This document shows positions 1-15,216 of a DNA stretch of 64,000 nucleotides, one piece after another (the stretch's first letter is position 1; each line of letters starts with the position of its first letter). A program made the translations under genes and the position numbers. Under the pieces are notes generated by a model that was not told the origin of the DNA, made no database searches, and worked only from the letters and a program-made list of their open reading frames with translations. Source of the stretch: Podospora comata (lineage: Eukaryota; Ascomycota; Sordariomycetes; Sordariales; Podosporaceae); contig CP071495.1 of the NCBI GenBank assembly GCA_017354895.1, positions 665,001 to 729,000 on the forward strand, given 5' to 3'.

Positions 1-3000
1 TTTATTTTATGAAATTCAACTAAGTTTAGATGTATAGTTAATAATATATTAGTTAAAGGAACTGCTAATTGTCTACGATCAATATAATAAGAACATGTAG
101 GCCTTTATTATAGTAAACAAATATCTTTCTTGAATCTAGTCCTTTCATAATTTTAATATATAGATAGCTTTTTTTAAAAAAGCTGTTAAATGCTTTTGCT
201 ATTTATTATTAAATTAGCTTAGAATGTAAATTTATTCTTGCTTTATTAATTGTTTTACTGTGCTATTTACAGAAGGGTTTAGTTATACTTGTAAAGGGAG
301 TAATACTGGTAAGATTATTGTTGATTAAAGACTATAGAGATAATTTGAAATTATCAATATTTTTCCTATTTTATAATTTAAGTTTCGTTGATAGAGTATA
401 TTTTATTTGTTTATTCCAGTAAGTAGATTCTCTTAAATTATAATTCCTTTACCTTTATAAATTCGGGAAAACATCTTGAAATTACGTAAAATAATTCAAT
501 AGAATAAGGCGTACTTTTTTCAAAAAGTTTTTCAGCTGTTAATATACTTTGTATTTTTAAGCGGTATATCAAATTGAAATATCGAAGTATTGTGTAATAT
601 ATTGGTTTTACTCACTATATATTTAAGAATTGTTTCTCAAGAACCCATTTTCAGGGCTTATAATTTATTACTATTTCAGAACGTATACGTTGTGAATTGA
701 TAGATTTTGTTACTTATATTTTTGAGGATTTTATTATAGTTACTGGTTTTCTTTTTTAAATAACATCATTATATCCTATTCTTTATGTTATTTTCAATCA
801 GAATACCATAAAGTGTTCTATATTTCCTTTATCATATATTAATGATTATTTTATTAAAAATACCAGTCTTTAAATTTCTTGATAACATGTATTTAAAGTA
901 ATAAAGGATTAGGGATTTTAGTGAATCCTACTTGAAATATTGTCAAGGTTTTTGATATAAAAACACTATTTTTTACCGTTTTTTAAAAAAAAAAATAACT
1001 TCGTGAAAGGCTAATTAATTTAGTTATAAGCTGGTATAAAGTAGTAGTAAAAGTTATAAAAGTTCAAGAAAAGCTTTATACCTTCAATATCTATCTGTAA
1101 TTCTTCATTATTCATGATATTCTTTTTCTGGATCAATTAGCAGTGAGCCCTAATATACAACTTTTTTTCCTAACAGAAACTTATATTTTAAATTTTTAGA
1201 ATTTCCTTAATATTTATTTTATATATAGTTACAACTCTATTTTACCATATATGTCAATCAAAACAGTATTAACATAGATATAATGAAATACGGTTGAATA
1301 TTCTATCAAAAGTTTACTAGTATGTTTTAAAAAGTAAATGAAGTACTTATTCAAATTATATTTTGAAAATATAAATTCCATACTTTATTCGGAGAGTTTG
1401 TAGAATTTTATTATATGTGTATGGATAATTAAAAACATTGTAAATATTATCTAATATAAGTTCTTACTTAATTAATTGAAGAAAAGAGATATTAGTAATT
1501 TTATAGTAGTTCAAATCTCCGCTATTTATAGTTTAAAAATAATCTTTTTACTTACTGTACTATATAACAGTATTAGGCTTATTTAAAGGAGTATATAATT
1601 TTGTTTTCTCTAACTTTTTTTATTGTGTATTCTTGTGCTATGAACTTTATAATTTATTTATTCATTTATGAAAAATTTACATAATAAATACTAATTCAAA
1701 TCCTTAATATTATATTTACTTTTCATATTAAATATCAATTATAAGAATAATGTAGTTGGAGAGCATTGGATCATTTGCCTGAAATATTGTGCATAAATCA
1801 TTGTATTAAGTTGAGTTCATTTTGAATATCGGGAAGTATTTCAATAACTATTCCTTGTTGTTGTCTCTTTTAAATAAACCTATTTAATATATCCAGATGA
1901 TTTGTATTAATACAATCCCTTTGTATTAATTGTTTTAAACAGCTTAGCCACTTTCACTACTATTGCATTCAAGGTTCGGTTATAATACTATTCTATATAA
2001 TCTCGTGTTAATCGATACTAATTGAAGGTATTTTCAAGCTGATAGATTTTTTTTTTATGATATTTTACAAATTTCTTTCTTAACTCACTGGTTTTAAAAT
2101 ACTTGAATAATCTACATTTTAATACTCTACAATATATCTCATTCAACTTTCTATATAACAAATTTGTTAAAGTCAGAAAGAATGTTATCAATTTAGCGCG
2201 GATTGTGTAATTATCGAGCAGGGGATATTGCATTTCCTTTTTTGGATTTTTAAATTCTCTAATGCATTATTAATGTTAGGTTTTTGTTAACATTACTTGC
2301 TTAGGTTTTCATATATTTAGGAAATAATAAATAGTATTGATAATAGTTTTAAAGTACTTTTCTATATATTTTATTGTTACTTTATAGAATTATATTCTAC
2401 AAGTCTTCAATGATCAGCAGAGTCGATGAAGTACACTTTCATTCTTAAATATTTAAATCCGTAGATTCTCTATTTTTCATTTTCCATGTTATTTTCATTT
2501 GAAAAAAGTACCGACTCTAATTTAAAGGTGTTAATTTATTACCTCTTAATCATTAACAATATTCTTTATGGAAAATTCGTTTATGAACAAGTTTTGATGT
2601 AGTCCTAAGTTTTAAAAGATATGATATATTATTGAAAACATTTATTATAGTTCAGTTAATGTTGAAAAACAAAAATTCTTATTAATGCTGAGGTTTACTT
2701 AATGATATTATGTTTTAGGATTAACTTTAGCCTTTGAATGTTGTTAAGATAATAATAGCAAGGGTTTATCGATTTCATGATATGATTTAATTTAGACAAT
2801 TAGGAGATTTATGATATAGAAGTTTTTATAACAGTTAAAAGTAATAAAAGTAGCGGCAGGAATCTATCGAAATTTGATATAGGTATATTATAATTCTTTC
2901 TCGGTAATTCATAAACTAAGTTTGGTAATGTGGGCGATAATTTGAAATTTCTTTTTTTATAAACGTAACACATTATAGGTTATAGTTGACTTATAATTCC

Positions 3001-3399
3001 TGTCCAAAATATGAACTTCTTCAATCAATATATAATAAATCATTCAATTATCTCCTTATTTGAAAGTATAATACCAATCTTTTTGGGAGGTTTGCTATCA
3101 GCCTTGGATTGAACTGTAAATTTCATAATTTATGTATCTTATATACATATATATATTAAATAATAAAACGAACAAATTATATAATTAGATTGTTTTGTTT
3201 ATTTATGTTAACCTTTAGTTTTTTCGTTAATAATAATGATACGGTGACTTTAATCATATAGTATTTTTGTGTTTTTAAGGAACTTGTTTTGATTATCATT
3301 GGTTATATGATTAATTATTCAATAGTTTTTATTATGATATAGTCTATCCTTAAAGTTTAAAATAAAGATTTAACATAGGTATTAATGTACCTAGTAAAT

Positions 3400-3800
3400 A
3401 CTCGTAGGAGCCCAACTGGTTAAGTCTTCAGGAGCAGAGCCAGAGATAAAGGGGGTTTTAGAGATATAAATTCACTTAAGCGCTAACCTTCTCAATATCA
3501 TTAGTAACCTTCGACAATAAACCAATACTTTTACTTATTATCTTCGAGTCGTCCTATTTTTTTTTCAATACAATCCCTACCCAAAACACCTCTCTCTTTA
3601 CCTAATTAAACTACCTTCCGAACTTCTTACACTCTATTTTAAAAATGAAAAACTCAACTTTCCTTTTATTAGCGGCGGCCTAAATTACAACTATCTATCA
3701 TTCTATTGATTTGGACTTAGTAAAGTACAGATCTATTTTTCGGTACCCTATTAAGAGCTTGAAAAGATACTACCCTCGCTTGGGGCTTTAGAAGTCTCCC
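3400..3800. repeat. Higher-GC island in AT-rich DNA, unassigned
   Basis: This stretch has clearly more G and C than its surroundings, with runs such as ggagcccaactggttaag and ctcgcttggggctttaga. It has no open frame of useful length and no similarity that I can see to the LTRs or transposons in the window. It may be a short relic of a repeat that escaped most erosion. The call is a composition observation only. Confidence 0.25.
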
Positions 3801-4549
3801 GTTTTTAAGCTTATTTTTTAAATGTTAGTAAAGAAAGTAAAGCAAATTATTACTAATCAAATGAATTTGTAGAAAATTAAGTATTATGAAAATTTATTAA
3901 ATATTAATATTAATAAAAATACTCATATTTTGAAAGTTAGTTCTTATATTAAAGACTACTTTTAAGAAATTTCATCAGGCCTTTTACAAGTTTCAAAGGT
4001 TTTATACACAATATTAAAAATAATTAAAACTACATTCTTTTTAATGAATTTAAACTTTGAAGTATTTACATTATAAACATCATTGTAATGCAAGGATTTT
4101 GAATAATAATCAGTTAAATAAAGAATGTAAATTTAAATATTTATTTTCTAAAGCCTGAATTAATGAAGATTAGATTTAATATCATATTGTATTACCTCTA
4201 TTTTGTTTTTAAACTTAATAATATGATGGATTCTATAGGTTTGATGCAGAAAAAAATTGAAATAAGGATACATTTCATTTCAACGTTTTGAAAAATATTT
4301 AAAGATATTATTTGACTTTTATAATTAACAATAGACTTACTTTAAAAGTATTTTAAACAATATCAAGAATGAAACAATTTGAAATCATTTAATAAACCTT
4401 AAATCATAATGTTAGGTTTCTTAATAATGCAAATCTAGATAATAAAGTATTATTATGAAAGTTATTGATATTTCAAATTTTTGAACTCTTATTATTTAAG
4501 AATAACAAATATTTCTCATTCACAATTGTTTGTTAAAAATAATCAGCAA

Positions 4550-4740
4550 CACAGAGCTAAGTGATGGTGGCTAACATGTTGTACAACTAACTGAATTGAG
4601 TTGAAGAACTGAAAGGAGGAAAAGTCTATTAGTAGTGTGAGATAATATAGTGCCTAGCCTATCCGTTGCCCAATATATAATGAAATCCTATTAGTTCCTC
4701 TAACTATACTTATTGAAATATCGACCCAATATTACCTATT
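4550..4740. repeat. Less-eroded island, possible short LTR relic
   Basis: About 190 bases of balanced composition lie inside the AT-rich tract. They contain tgttgtacaact near the start and a run of short motifs that look like LTR sequence. No partner copy, terminal repeat or target duplication could be found within the window, so the family cannot be named. Confidence 0.2.
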
Positions 4741-7001
4741 TTCTATATGCTATTATATATATATATATATATATAAAAGAAAAAACGAGCCTGATTTCCT
4801 ATATTGCCAACCTATATCATGAAGATACTTCTGTTGTTCTATACCACTTTGATAGGAAAAAAAGTATCTATTATTTACTTTAGTTTGAACAGTGATGATA
4901 ATATAACATAAAAGGTCTATTTATTGTATATATTTTTGTTTCCTTCCGATTGTTTTATTAGAAAATTAAACACTTTATCCAATTTTTCTTTTTCTTTAGT
5001 TCTTTTTCATAACTTTAACTTTTCCTTGTATTATTTTAGCTTTCTATCTTAAAGCTTAGGTCTATGCTTTAATTTCCCATTAATACTCTCAAAATATATA
5101 TTATAAGATTTAATATATTTATTAGGTTTCATAATATGATGATATTCTTTTTTCATTTGTCAAGTTTATGAGTTTATTTATTATTCTTTTCTAGTAAAAA
5201 TAAACTCGTATTGAGGCTTTCAAAATTTGAAATCTAACGTATTTTTAGTTTATATAATTTTTTCCAGATTTTTATTAGTTCATTTACGTATTGTTAGATA
5301 AGTGAATATAAATAAAAGGTTCCAGGTCTTTCATCATCAGTTGTTTTATTAGTTTATATATATTTCAATATATAAGTTAATACTATTTAAGTAACTTTAA
5401 ATTGTTATTTCCTATTATGGTTTTTTTTAGTATTTTTATAGTTATATTAAATAAGTCATAATTTGGGTTAGTACTATATTGACAATATTACAGGCTATTC
5501 ATACACTGTAGTAATGAAATATGAGATGTTTATCAGATTTAATCTATATATCGCTACGATTTTAGTATTATCAGAGAAATTCCATCTACTATACGCTTTA
5601 ATACAATATGAAATTATTTTAGGGATAGGCTATTTAACAGGTAAAACGTTGTATTAAACTCTATTTTAAGTTTTTTATAATTCTATATATATTACTTGTG
5701 TTTACAAAAAACTACCTTTATTAATGTATTATATATGAAATTCTGATTTAATTTTGATTTTTGGGTATTTTAATATTTCTTTCACAAAAGTATATATATA
5801 TATTTATATATAAAGAATACTACTTAAATTTAATTTAATACACTAGGTTACAGTAAACCAATATTCCTTGAACGAATACATTAAAATGCATTTGTATTAC
5901 CTAACAATGAATAAGTTAAAATCTTTTTTTTTTTTTACATACAGTATCTTTGCTCAAGATTATTATATTATTTTATTAATTTATATAGTAATTTTAGAAG
6001 TACTACACTACTTACTTAGGTCTATTCATTCTGCTATTCAAGTCGATTTAATAGTAAAATCGATCTTTTTTTTAAAAAAGAAAACCAATTATAGAAGTAT
6101 ATTACTTGTAAATATATAAGAAAAAATATAAGGTTTGGCATTAATATTAGCAGTTGAAAATTATAAGCGTGGTATAATATTAATTCATTTCATTATTTCA
6201 TATTTATTAAACATTCTTACAATTCTAGAAGTCTTGGGGTAGGTATACGATGTAAACTTTATTTTTAACCGATTACATAATATTTATTAACATTGCTTCA
6301 TCAGTTTAATAATGAACTTTTCTATTCAAAATTACAACTTTAATATCTATTTTTTAATACTATTATAACCCTTTTACCTTAGCCGTCAGATATTTATTAC
6401 CTATCTATTTTATGAAGTTATCTTTGTTTTATAAAAGAAATTCTCTACTAACTTTGTTTTCGCCGAAAAAATGAGTTAGGTTATATTTAAATATTATATT
6501 TAAATTTTCTAGTAAAATTCTTTTGCCATTAGGTATATTCTTTATAAATATATTCTGTCCAAAATATGAAATATTTACGTTTAACTGCTTAATTCTTGAT
6601 ACTATATATATATACATTATTTAGTCTATTCTACAAATCTTTGGGGTTTTACTATTTTACTTAGTAAAATATTTACTTTTCTATATAGAATTTACCATTC
6701 GCTATTAATATAAATTATAACAGGAATTATAACGTAAACTCTTTTGATTACTAGTAAATCTAATTTATACGTTAAATCGTTAAAATTTTTATTTACTTTC
6801 AAGACACCAATTTTATGCTTGAGGAATGTAATAGTGATTTTCTTTTTGTTATATAGTTATAAGATAACTTTGAATATCTATCTATACATATTATTTAAAC
6901 TTTTTAGAAATCATCTAGTATTATGCCTCTAATTAATCATATAAATTCCGTACTTTGGTAATTTTAGCGACTTATAGGAATGAATCTCTTTAATCAAAAT
7001 A

Positions 7002-7375
7002 TGTGAAGAACCCCTATCCAGAACCTCTGAAAGGGATACTGGTTGAAGGCACTTCTGAACAATCCTGGTTCGGTACAGCTAAACAGTGTACAACAAATGG
7101 CTTGTCCCAATCCCAAGAGCTAAGATACCACGATTGTGACTTTTATTGCATACTGCGTAACTGTCTATCTACACCAGCCAGTTCCGCCGTTGATATAGAC
7201 CTAAGGCTCCAGGTACCTCCGTACCTATATCTACCTTTCAATCCCCAGATATCTTGGATCTAGCTTCCAAACTCTAGATCCTCTGGCCCGTGCTATTCCC
7301 TGCCCCATAGGCCCCACTTATTCATCGCTCCAGCCTTACTGGTCTTGGCGACCCCGCTTCTTCTGAACCGTGACA
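7002..7375 (-). mobile_element. Solo LTR of the Ty3/gypsy-type family (reverse orientation)
   Basis: On the minus strand the element begins tgtcacggttcagaag and ends with TCACA, giving TG...CA ends and a length of 374 bp. It aligns along its length with the LTRs at 17378-17772 and 24129-24523 (same orientation) and with 10199-10605 and 32091-32443 (opposite orientation). It is much less eroded than the LTRs of the full-length copy. No internal region adjoins it, and no convincing target duplication is seen. It is a fossil left by recombination between LTRs or by fragmentation. Confidence 0.8.
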
Positions 7376-10198
7376 AACCACAAATAAAACTGTATTTTGT
7401 ATTATAGAAAGTCTAGAATTATTCGAAGTAATAGTCATAGATATATATTTACTTAATATAACTCATAACGTATTTTACTTTAAACAGTGACTTAATTGAA
7501 TCTTTCTGTAATAAAAGTGTCCCTATATACCTTATAAAGCATAGGCTTTTGAAATGTTAATAAACTTTTAGTTACACTATTAGAATAGCATAATTGAATA
7601 TTTTCTGTAACTTTATTATTACATTTAATACTTGAATTACATATATGCTAATATTATAAAAACTAAAGAAAGAAAAATGAGATAGTTACTTTGTTGTAAA
7701 CTATTATATAGGTATAAATGAATTATAAGCATCTTTTAAATTCAAGAATTATAATTTCATATTTTATAAAAGATATATAACACCTATACTATAATTATGA
7801 ACAAAAGTATTCATCTGTACTAATTATTATAAGTATTTTAAAATAAATGTATAATTTGAAACTATTCTTAATATATTCCAAAATATGTTAATATATGAAA
7901 GAAATAAAAAGAAATATCGAGATATTAATTAGAAAATTTATGAAAGAAGTTTATTTCATAAATAACATAATTTCAATTGTACGAATTTTGGAATGCTAAT
8001 TAACCAAGTCTTTATAAATAAAGAATTTCTTTGTAGAAGTTGAAGTAAAATGGTCCAAAGTCAATAGATATTTTTCGGAATTTCTGTATTAAATTAACTT
8101 TTATTGACTTTATATTATTTCCATATTATAGATGTTCTGTTTATTTCATGTAATAATACAAATTTTATGTCTAATGTAATTATTTCACTTGAACACTTCT
8201 AAATTATATGATAATATTAATAAACCTTTTAATAATTTTGAAGTGCATATAATTCTTGGAAAATATACTTGTTATTTCATTATCAGTTCAAGTTTTGTTG
8301 AAACTAGACAGCTGAACTAGATTTCAATTATACATATTTATTCAATAATGTTGAAATCATATAAACTATTTACCTTTTCCAATAAAACACAAATAAACGC
8401 AATTTCTAATATAATATGATCCTTAAAATCTTAAAATTTAATTTGATCATAATGAATACGTGGGTTGTAGTCTCATTTTATTAGAAATAATATTATATTA
8501 AAATTTGATCCCTTTGATAATTATTCAATAGTTGATTATATTACGACTTTTCATGTAACAAAAACTTAATTTTATTTAAATTTCATGATGCATTATAATA
8601 TTACTATTTTTCCTTATTTTGAACTTTCGTTATTCCTTTTATGCTTTTAATAAAACGTAAACCCACTATTTCAATATTTAATCTTATACCCTAGTGCTTC
8701 TTTGAGTAGAAACTATCTATTATTTATTTAATCAATCAGTTAAATAAATCTACATTTCACTGATATTCCGATTAACCCTTTCACATATTAATTAGCTCTA
8801 TGTTTTTCAATTGATTCAACATCATTAAGAATCAACATGAGAATATCATTAATATTTTTGGGATTTACAAATATTAAAACAAAAAGTAAATTTAAAAATA
8901 CGTTATTATCAAATATATTCTCAACACGGATGTAAATCAATTATTTCTACTTACAGTTGCTTAATTAGCTAGATTTTTAAAACAAGATATTATCTTAAAG
9001 CCTTGATATATAGATTTAACTTAATAATTGTAAAATTCACCTCATTATTTTCCTTATACAACACTCTGTTAAACTGCCTAATGAAAGTTTATTTAATTTT
9101 ATTATAGTACTTTGTAAAAGTCATAATTAAGTAAATCTAACACTAAGATTATAAAATAAAGTTTTAATACTATGGAAAAAGTAAACGTTGTAAAAATAAA
9201 AGAACTTACAAACCTGATTTATCTTGCAGTATTATTAACATAAAACTATAACTACTTTTTAAAGTTAAAAGTAAATGTATAGTATAGTGTATATCTTGTA
9301 AAATGAAAGCGGCATAAATAGATAAAGAAAAACCAAATACCTTTGAAAAAAAACCTAAATTTCTTCAAAATTTAAGTTTTCAAAAAATTCAAATCATAAA
9401 CGGATATATTTACATTAATATAAGTGTATTTGAAAATCTTCAAATAGTAATAAGGTTCTTTTGATTAGAATGTTTGGAGTATTCAATTTTAGATTTATTA
9501 ATTTAATAAATAGATTCAATAAGAACTTTACTGTATTGTACTGTTTTTATAGTAAAGCACGCCTATACTTATTTTCAAGTAGAGCTACATATATTAACGA
9601 GGAAGTAGTTATTAAACCAATGTTTATATTTTTAGCAATTTTCTACTTACCTCTTACTATTTATTTCCTTTTACTATACGTTGCCTTACACCACTTTATA
9701 ACACTGAATTAGTAAAGCTACTCTTCCCGTTTCCAATATTATGCTCTAGTCTTTTCTATAAACAAATTATTTGTTTTTATTACTTTCTATTTTATAGTTT
9801 TAATCGTTATAAAAAGTGTTTTATTTATAGAAATGCTAACGCCGAAAAGTAAAAAAACATGACATAATAAAAAGAAATTGAATAGTCAAAGAAGTTAAAG
9901 TCTTAATCATTTCATTAAATTATTAAAGACTTGTAGTTAAATTAAGTTTTAATATTTAAAATAAGCATTCCTGAATTAACTAAGGTTATTAAATTGCATA
10001 AAACGTTTGGTGTTTTTGTTTAAAAAAGAATATACGCTAGCTGATACTATTATGTCCTGCCTTTTACTTCTTCTAATTTGGATATAGGTTTTATATTTCC
10101 CCAAGATATTTTTATAAAAAATCTTTTAATTTAACTATCTTGTTATATACTTTATATTTATCTTTCCTCTGGTAAGTAAATATTAACCTATAACCTAC
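7376..10198. other. AT-rich gene-free DNA
   Basis: This is the same kind of sequence as 1-7001: very AT-rich, with CpA/TpG retained. It has no credible open frame, no tRNA and no recognisable repeat. It ends abruptly at the LTR starting at 10199. Confidence 0.65.
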
Positions 10199-10605
10199 TG
10201 TCACGGTTTTGGAAGATAGTGGGGCCACAAGGAACCAATTAGGACTGGACCGAGCGATCGAGCGGGGCTCACGGTCCAGGTGGATAGGATGGACCAATGA
10301 GATGGGGAGCGGGGACCATAGCGGGGCTCACGGTCCACGATCCAGTTTTGGTCAATCAGGAGTAGACCAAGGACCGTTCGTAAGTCAACGGTCCACGGTC
10401 CCTAGATCTATATATACGGAAGAACTGGCTAATATAGATAGATAGTTTCGCAGTAGATAATTTAAGTAATAATTTTTAGTATTTTAACTACTGAAATTAA
10501 GATAGACTATTTATTATATACTATTTAGCTATACGGAACTAAGATTATTTTAAAGCAATTTTTATTAGTAATACTTTCAAAGGTCCTAGAGAGGGATTTG
10601 TTATA
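10199..10605 (+). repeat. 5' LTR of the broken gypsy-type copy
   Basis: It starts tgtcacggttttggaag, contains the family's repeated motif ggctcacggtcca twice, and has a TATA-like ctatatata segment followed by tttcgcagta. Its end corresponds to the ggttcgtcaca end of the solo LTR at 32443. The left half is close to the unmutated family sequence and the right half is strongly eroded. Confidence 0.8.
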
Positions 10606-13600
10606 CGTTATAAACTTACTTTAATTCTATTATAGATAACATAAAGGTACTTTTAACTACCATAGCCGGACTTAAAACGTTTAAATAAGAAGCATTCCGC
10701 TTATCTTATGTAACGAGGAATGATTAAATATATTATGAAATTTAAAAACGAGTTTAGTAATAGCGGGAGTAGATCATTAGTATTGCGGCGATATTTAAAG
10801 TAGTACCGAATTTTCTAGTACTGGAGTAGTATAAAAGATAACCCATAGAGTTTCAAAGGTTTTGAATTTAATTTACAATTTACTTTCATTAAAGTTTAAA
10901 TTAATTCACTATCGAAAAGTCGAAAGTAATTTCTATGACGATTAGATTAAATATAAAGCTTTCTTGTAATTAAATTTATTTTGAGTAACTATTATAAAGT
11001 AAAGCTGGAAGATTAAAAGAAAACTACTATAGAATATTTTGAAAGTTATAAAATTTTTGAAGATAAAGTCAAAGAAGTATTTAGGGGGTATAATAAAGTA
11101 AGGCGCGTAAAAGAGACTCATGAACCCACATTATATATATTTAAACATTACTTATATATCTGTAGTTAAAATCAATCATTTATGTAATATTATTAATTAT
11201 AAAGGATTGATATAATTTTTATAACAGTTTTATGGAAGAGGTAAAAGATAAGTTATGTAAAAAGTCGAGGCCCGCTATTAACAATAGATATATCATTTTA
11301 ATTGTATAGATCAACGATTGGTAGTTTTAGTATTATATAGAGAAAAGAAATGATAATGGGGATTATTAAGGTATTAATTATAAGGGATGCTTGAATAATA
11401 ACTATTTTAACGATAAACGTAAGTACAAATATTTTAGTATCAATTACTTTAGTATTAAATACTTGGGATTAATAAATATCGATGTTATTTCATAATAAAA
11501 ACCGTAAAGCCGGGGCTAAGGTGGAAATCACTTTAAATATTTTGACCATAATAAAGTGAAATATTGTTACAAAAACATATTCAAAATTTTAGCCAAGTAA
11601 ATAAAGCAGAAGAAATTATATTTTTATTATACTAAAGAGACCGAAGGTAGTGAAGGTCGTAATTATCGTATACTAGTAAAGTAAAGTAACAAGTTTCCAA
11701 ATTTTTGATTAATATATTAAATAGTAAGAAATAGAGTTCCAGGAGCTATAGAAATTAACAGAAAAGTAAAGAGCGAAGTACAAAGATAGAGATTTTTGAA
11801 TATAAGCATTATTAAATGAATTAATATAAATTGTGACGTAAATCATTATAAAAGTGATTAAGGACGATAACTTTATATGGTAGGCAAGACCTATGAAATA
11901 AATAAAATTAGAGAGGTAGTGTAGTAAATATAAAATTATTATTTCGCACAAAATATTATAGTTTATAAAGTTCGTATATCAAAGCTAGGAAAAATATTAA
12001 AAAGTTGAAAGCGTTGTTAATACTAAAATCGGGAAAATACTAGGAGATATATTTACGTTTATATAGTATAGACTTTTTAAAGAAATGCGGTATAGCTGTT
12101 TTGTAAATATTTAAAGTACAAGAAAGTACTTTATGTTTAATATATTATATATAAATATATAAAGTATTATTAAAGTAAGCGATTATTGAAAAATAAAGTA
12201 AAGGTATGGAATAACAATTCAATACTTACCAACGAAATCTTTAATATATAAGGAAGAAGTAAAATAATACATGCTTTTAGATTATACTATACTAAAAGGA
12301 TATTTACACAGTAGTATTAATGCATAACAGTACGGAAATAAATCAAATTCTCGTCACAGCTTATATATTAAATTAAAATATTTTCTTTTTTAAAAAAAGG
12401 AAATAGATTATAATGTAAAAGCTCTTTCTAACGTAAACAATCTATTGGGAAATATTATCTTTAAATACTATGGTCAAATGGGAAAAAAAATTAATGATAT
12501 TTATTACTACAAATATCGGAACTTTACCTTCATTTGATGAAAAAATGAAATATCTACGTAATTCCCGTACTCTTTTTGATATATATTTAATAAAGGTATA
12601 TAAGCGCTGAAAATATCATGATATATATTTAATTATAGTATAACTTATTTTTTAATTACCGTAATTTTCCTAGTTTTATCCAAAGCTTTCTTAGCGATAT
12701 TAATTCTCTTTATGAATGAAAAGTCCAGCTGTATATAATATATTAAATATTCTTATGTATATATTGTTTATACTCCTTTACACTACTTTAATAAATAAAA
12801 ATATGACTAAAATAGTATACTACTATTCTATAGAGGTACTGTCGTATTATATCATTAGCAGAAGATTAAAACGTTATAAGTATATAGATCAATTTCATCA
12901 GTATTATAACATATTTTTTCTAACCTTTTTCTTAATCTATATACAAACATATTTAATAGATATTACTAAACGTATTAATTTATTACGCTTCAATTAATTA
13001 ATTTTATAACCTGAGTATTAATAATAATAAATAATATTTGTCCCTTCTTGTTATAGAATTAATAGTAATCTATAAATAACTATAAATTAGTTTGTTTTTG
13101 TAAGAAATATATTCGATATTTTATTAATAATATACATTCCCCAATTTATGCTCTCTTCAAATTTTTCTTTCAATACTTTTATAATTCCTTACTTTATATG
13201 TTGTTAGTATAGTAAACCTTAAATAACCGTGATTTAGTTTCTTTTCGGTTAATTTTATAGTCCTACAGTTTTTGCTTTGAAAGTCCCTCTAAATACTTAG
13301 CCGTAAAGGTTAAATATCTCCAATATTTTAATAATACAGCGTTTATCTTACCTTTTTTATGTTATTGTAGTAGATATATTTATTAACTTGTAATATGTTC
13401 ATTAATGTAAAGGTAAAAAAAAAAAGTAAGCTTTTTAAAAATTGAAAAGAATTGTTAAAAAGAACTCGGTGTTTAAATTATTAAGCTTTAATTAATTATT
13501 CGAGGTCGAGGTTAGTATACTAAAATATACAATGAGTGAAAAAAGAAGTTAGCAAAACAATAATGAAAAAATATATTTAATAACTTTTCAATCAACAAGT

Positions 13601-15147
13601 TAAAAAGGTACATTAAAATGACATAATTTATAATAAAAGATTATTGAATATTATCGAACTGTTTAAAGGGTAAAAGGCTTTACGTGAATAGTATTAACAA
13701 TAAAATATAGGTTTATAGGGATTACGAAAACCTATAATACTCTCTTATTATAAAAGTCTTTTGTACATAGTAAATATAAAAAGAAATACCTAAGGAATTA
13801 TTATTACTATTCAAAAAATTAAAGCTATAAAGTATTTGAAGAAATAATTAAAAGAAAACTGTAGTATTAAAATCGAACGTACGTAAAGCTAAAGGATAAA
13901 ATATTAGTGATGATTGAAATTTACAAATTGAAACATGGAGGATATATAGATAGGTATTATAAAAACTATAGAAAAATTAAATAATACTTTAATTAATTAA
14001 GGATTGAAGATAGCGTTCAAGAGATTATTTGATGATATTAGATATATAAAGAAATAGCAGTTAAAAAATATAACTCATAAATTTTCAAAGTTATTACTAG
14101 TAACGAACGATTGTAGAGTTTAATTACTATAGACTTTACTGTGAAATTGCTAAAATCAAGAAATATAATAACCGGCGTAAAACATAATAATAGATTAACG
14201 GTAGTCGATAAGTTTATTAAATAAACGTACTTTTTACTTTACGAAGAAACTTAATCTTTGAAGTAATTAATAAATATAGTACTACAATATATTGTGGTAC
14301 TATATACATAGCTCAAAAGAATTTATTACGGACCGCGACACTAAATTTATCTGAAAGTTTTATAAAATATTAATGACGAGGTTAGGGGTAGTAAATACAT
14401 TATTTTCGGCTTATTAACTTTAAATAAATCACTAAATATAATAATTAAATTAAATGATAAAATAGTATTCATGGAATTATATTTATTTAGAGGAAAATAA
14501 TTAGTTTAAATTCTTATTTGTAGTATAGTTAATATATTTTTAAGAAGAATGATTGAAATTAAGCTATTTGTTATCAACTTTAAATATAACGTAGACTTAC
14601 GGTAGGAACCTAGTGTTAAAGTATCTAGGGCTAGAGTTAAGCTAAATAAGCTACATATACTTTTCGGTAAGTTGAAGGAAAAGTTAAAGTTTATAAAGGA
14701 AAGGATACGGAAATACTATAATATTGAAAGCATGAAGGACCTTGCTTTAAAAGGGAAAATATAGTGTGTTTTTATACGTATTTTATGACTAAAAAGATTT
14801 AATAAGAAACTAGACTATAAGAGAGTAAACCTATTTAAAATTTAAGAAAAACCTCGAAAACGGCATTCGATTTAAAGTTATTTAATATAATATATTTGAA
14901 GTTGTATATTTTCTATATTGTAGTTTTAGAACCTATATTATTGATACAGTTAATATGTAGGAGGTAACGAAAACACAAACGAAAAGTATAATATAAATGA
15001 AATATTAAATTTACGGTTTAATAGAGGTTAATTAGAATATTTAATTAGGCAATTAGAATATTCAGCTGTAGATAAGTCCTGAAAAATCAAAGTAATCTTT
15101 AATTGATATTTAAGTTTACGGACTATATTTGTGAATTTAAACATAAA

Positions 15148-15216
15148 ATTTCGATAAGATTTGAACCCTTACTTTTAACGTAATAGTTAACGTACTACGT
15201 ACTATATTATAAGATT
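15148..15216 (-). repeat. tRNA-like sequence (unit B) inside gypsy-type copy
   Basis: On the minus strand a tRNA-like fold with a D-arm-like region and a T-arm containing ggttcaaatct (internal B box) can be recognised. It resembles the unit at 18802-18871. It lies antisense to the surrounding element and 210 bp (B box to B box) from a second such unit. It is probably not functional, because it is eroded and acceptor pairing is poor. Confidence 0.45.

Larger units (their letters stand above)
1..7001. other. AT-rich gene-free DNA
   Basis: No credible gene is visible. All open frames are short, AT-driven and low in complexity, with Phe/Ile/Tyr/Lys/Asn-rich translations. The base composition is extreme, but CpA and TpG remain common and CpG is rare. 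This differs from the RIP-eroded repeats to the right. Two islands have slightly higher GC, at about 3400-3800 and 4550-4740, and may be remnants of dispersed repeats. I could not match either to the LTR family elsewhere in the window. Several (TA)n runs occur, for example near 4750 and 5790. Confidence 0.7.

Noticed and set aside
5868-6119. 83-codon open frame on the plus strand in AT-rich DNA
   Set aside because: Low-complexity Phe/Ile/Tyr-rich translation with no context. Such frames are expected by chance at this composition.
7003-7263. 86-codon open frame
   Set aside because: It lies wholly within the solo LTR at 7002-7375, which is not coding.
1-10198. Mitochondrial DNA insertion as an explanation for the AT-rich block
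   Set aside because: No mitochondrial gene, tRNA or rRNA sequence is recognisable, and a gypsy-type solo LTR lies within the block.
10209-10445. 78-codon open frame
   Set aside because: It lies in the LTR at 10199-10605. The repeated acggtcc motif produces the apparent peptide pattern.
12716-12997. 93-codon open frame inside the broken gypsy-type copy
   Set aside because: It lies in a region matching the retroelement in eroded form and has no independent coding signal.
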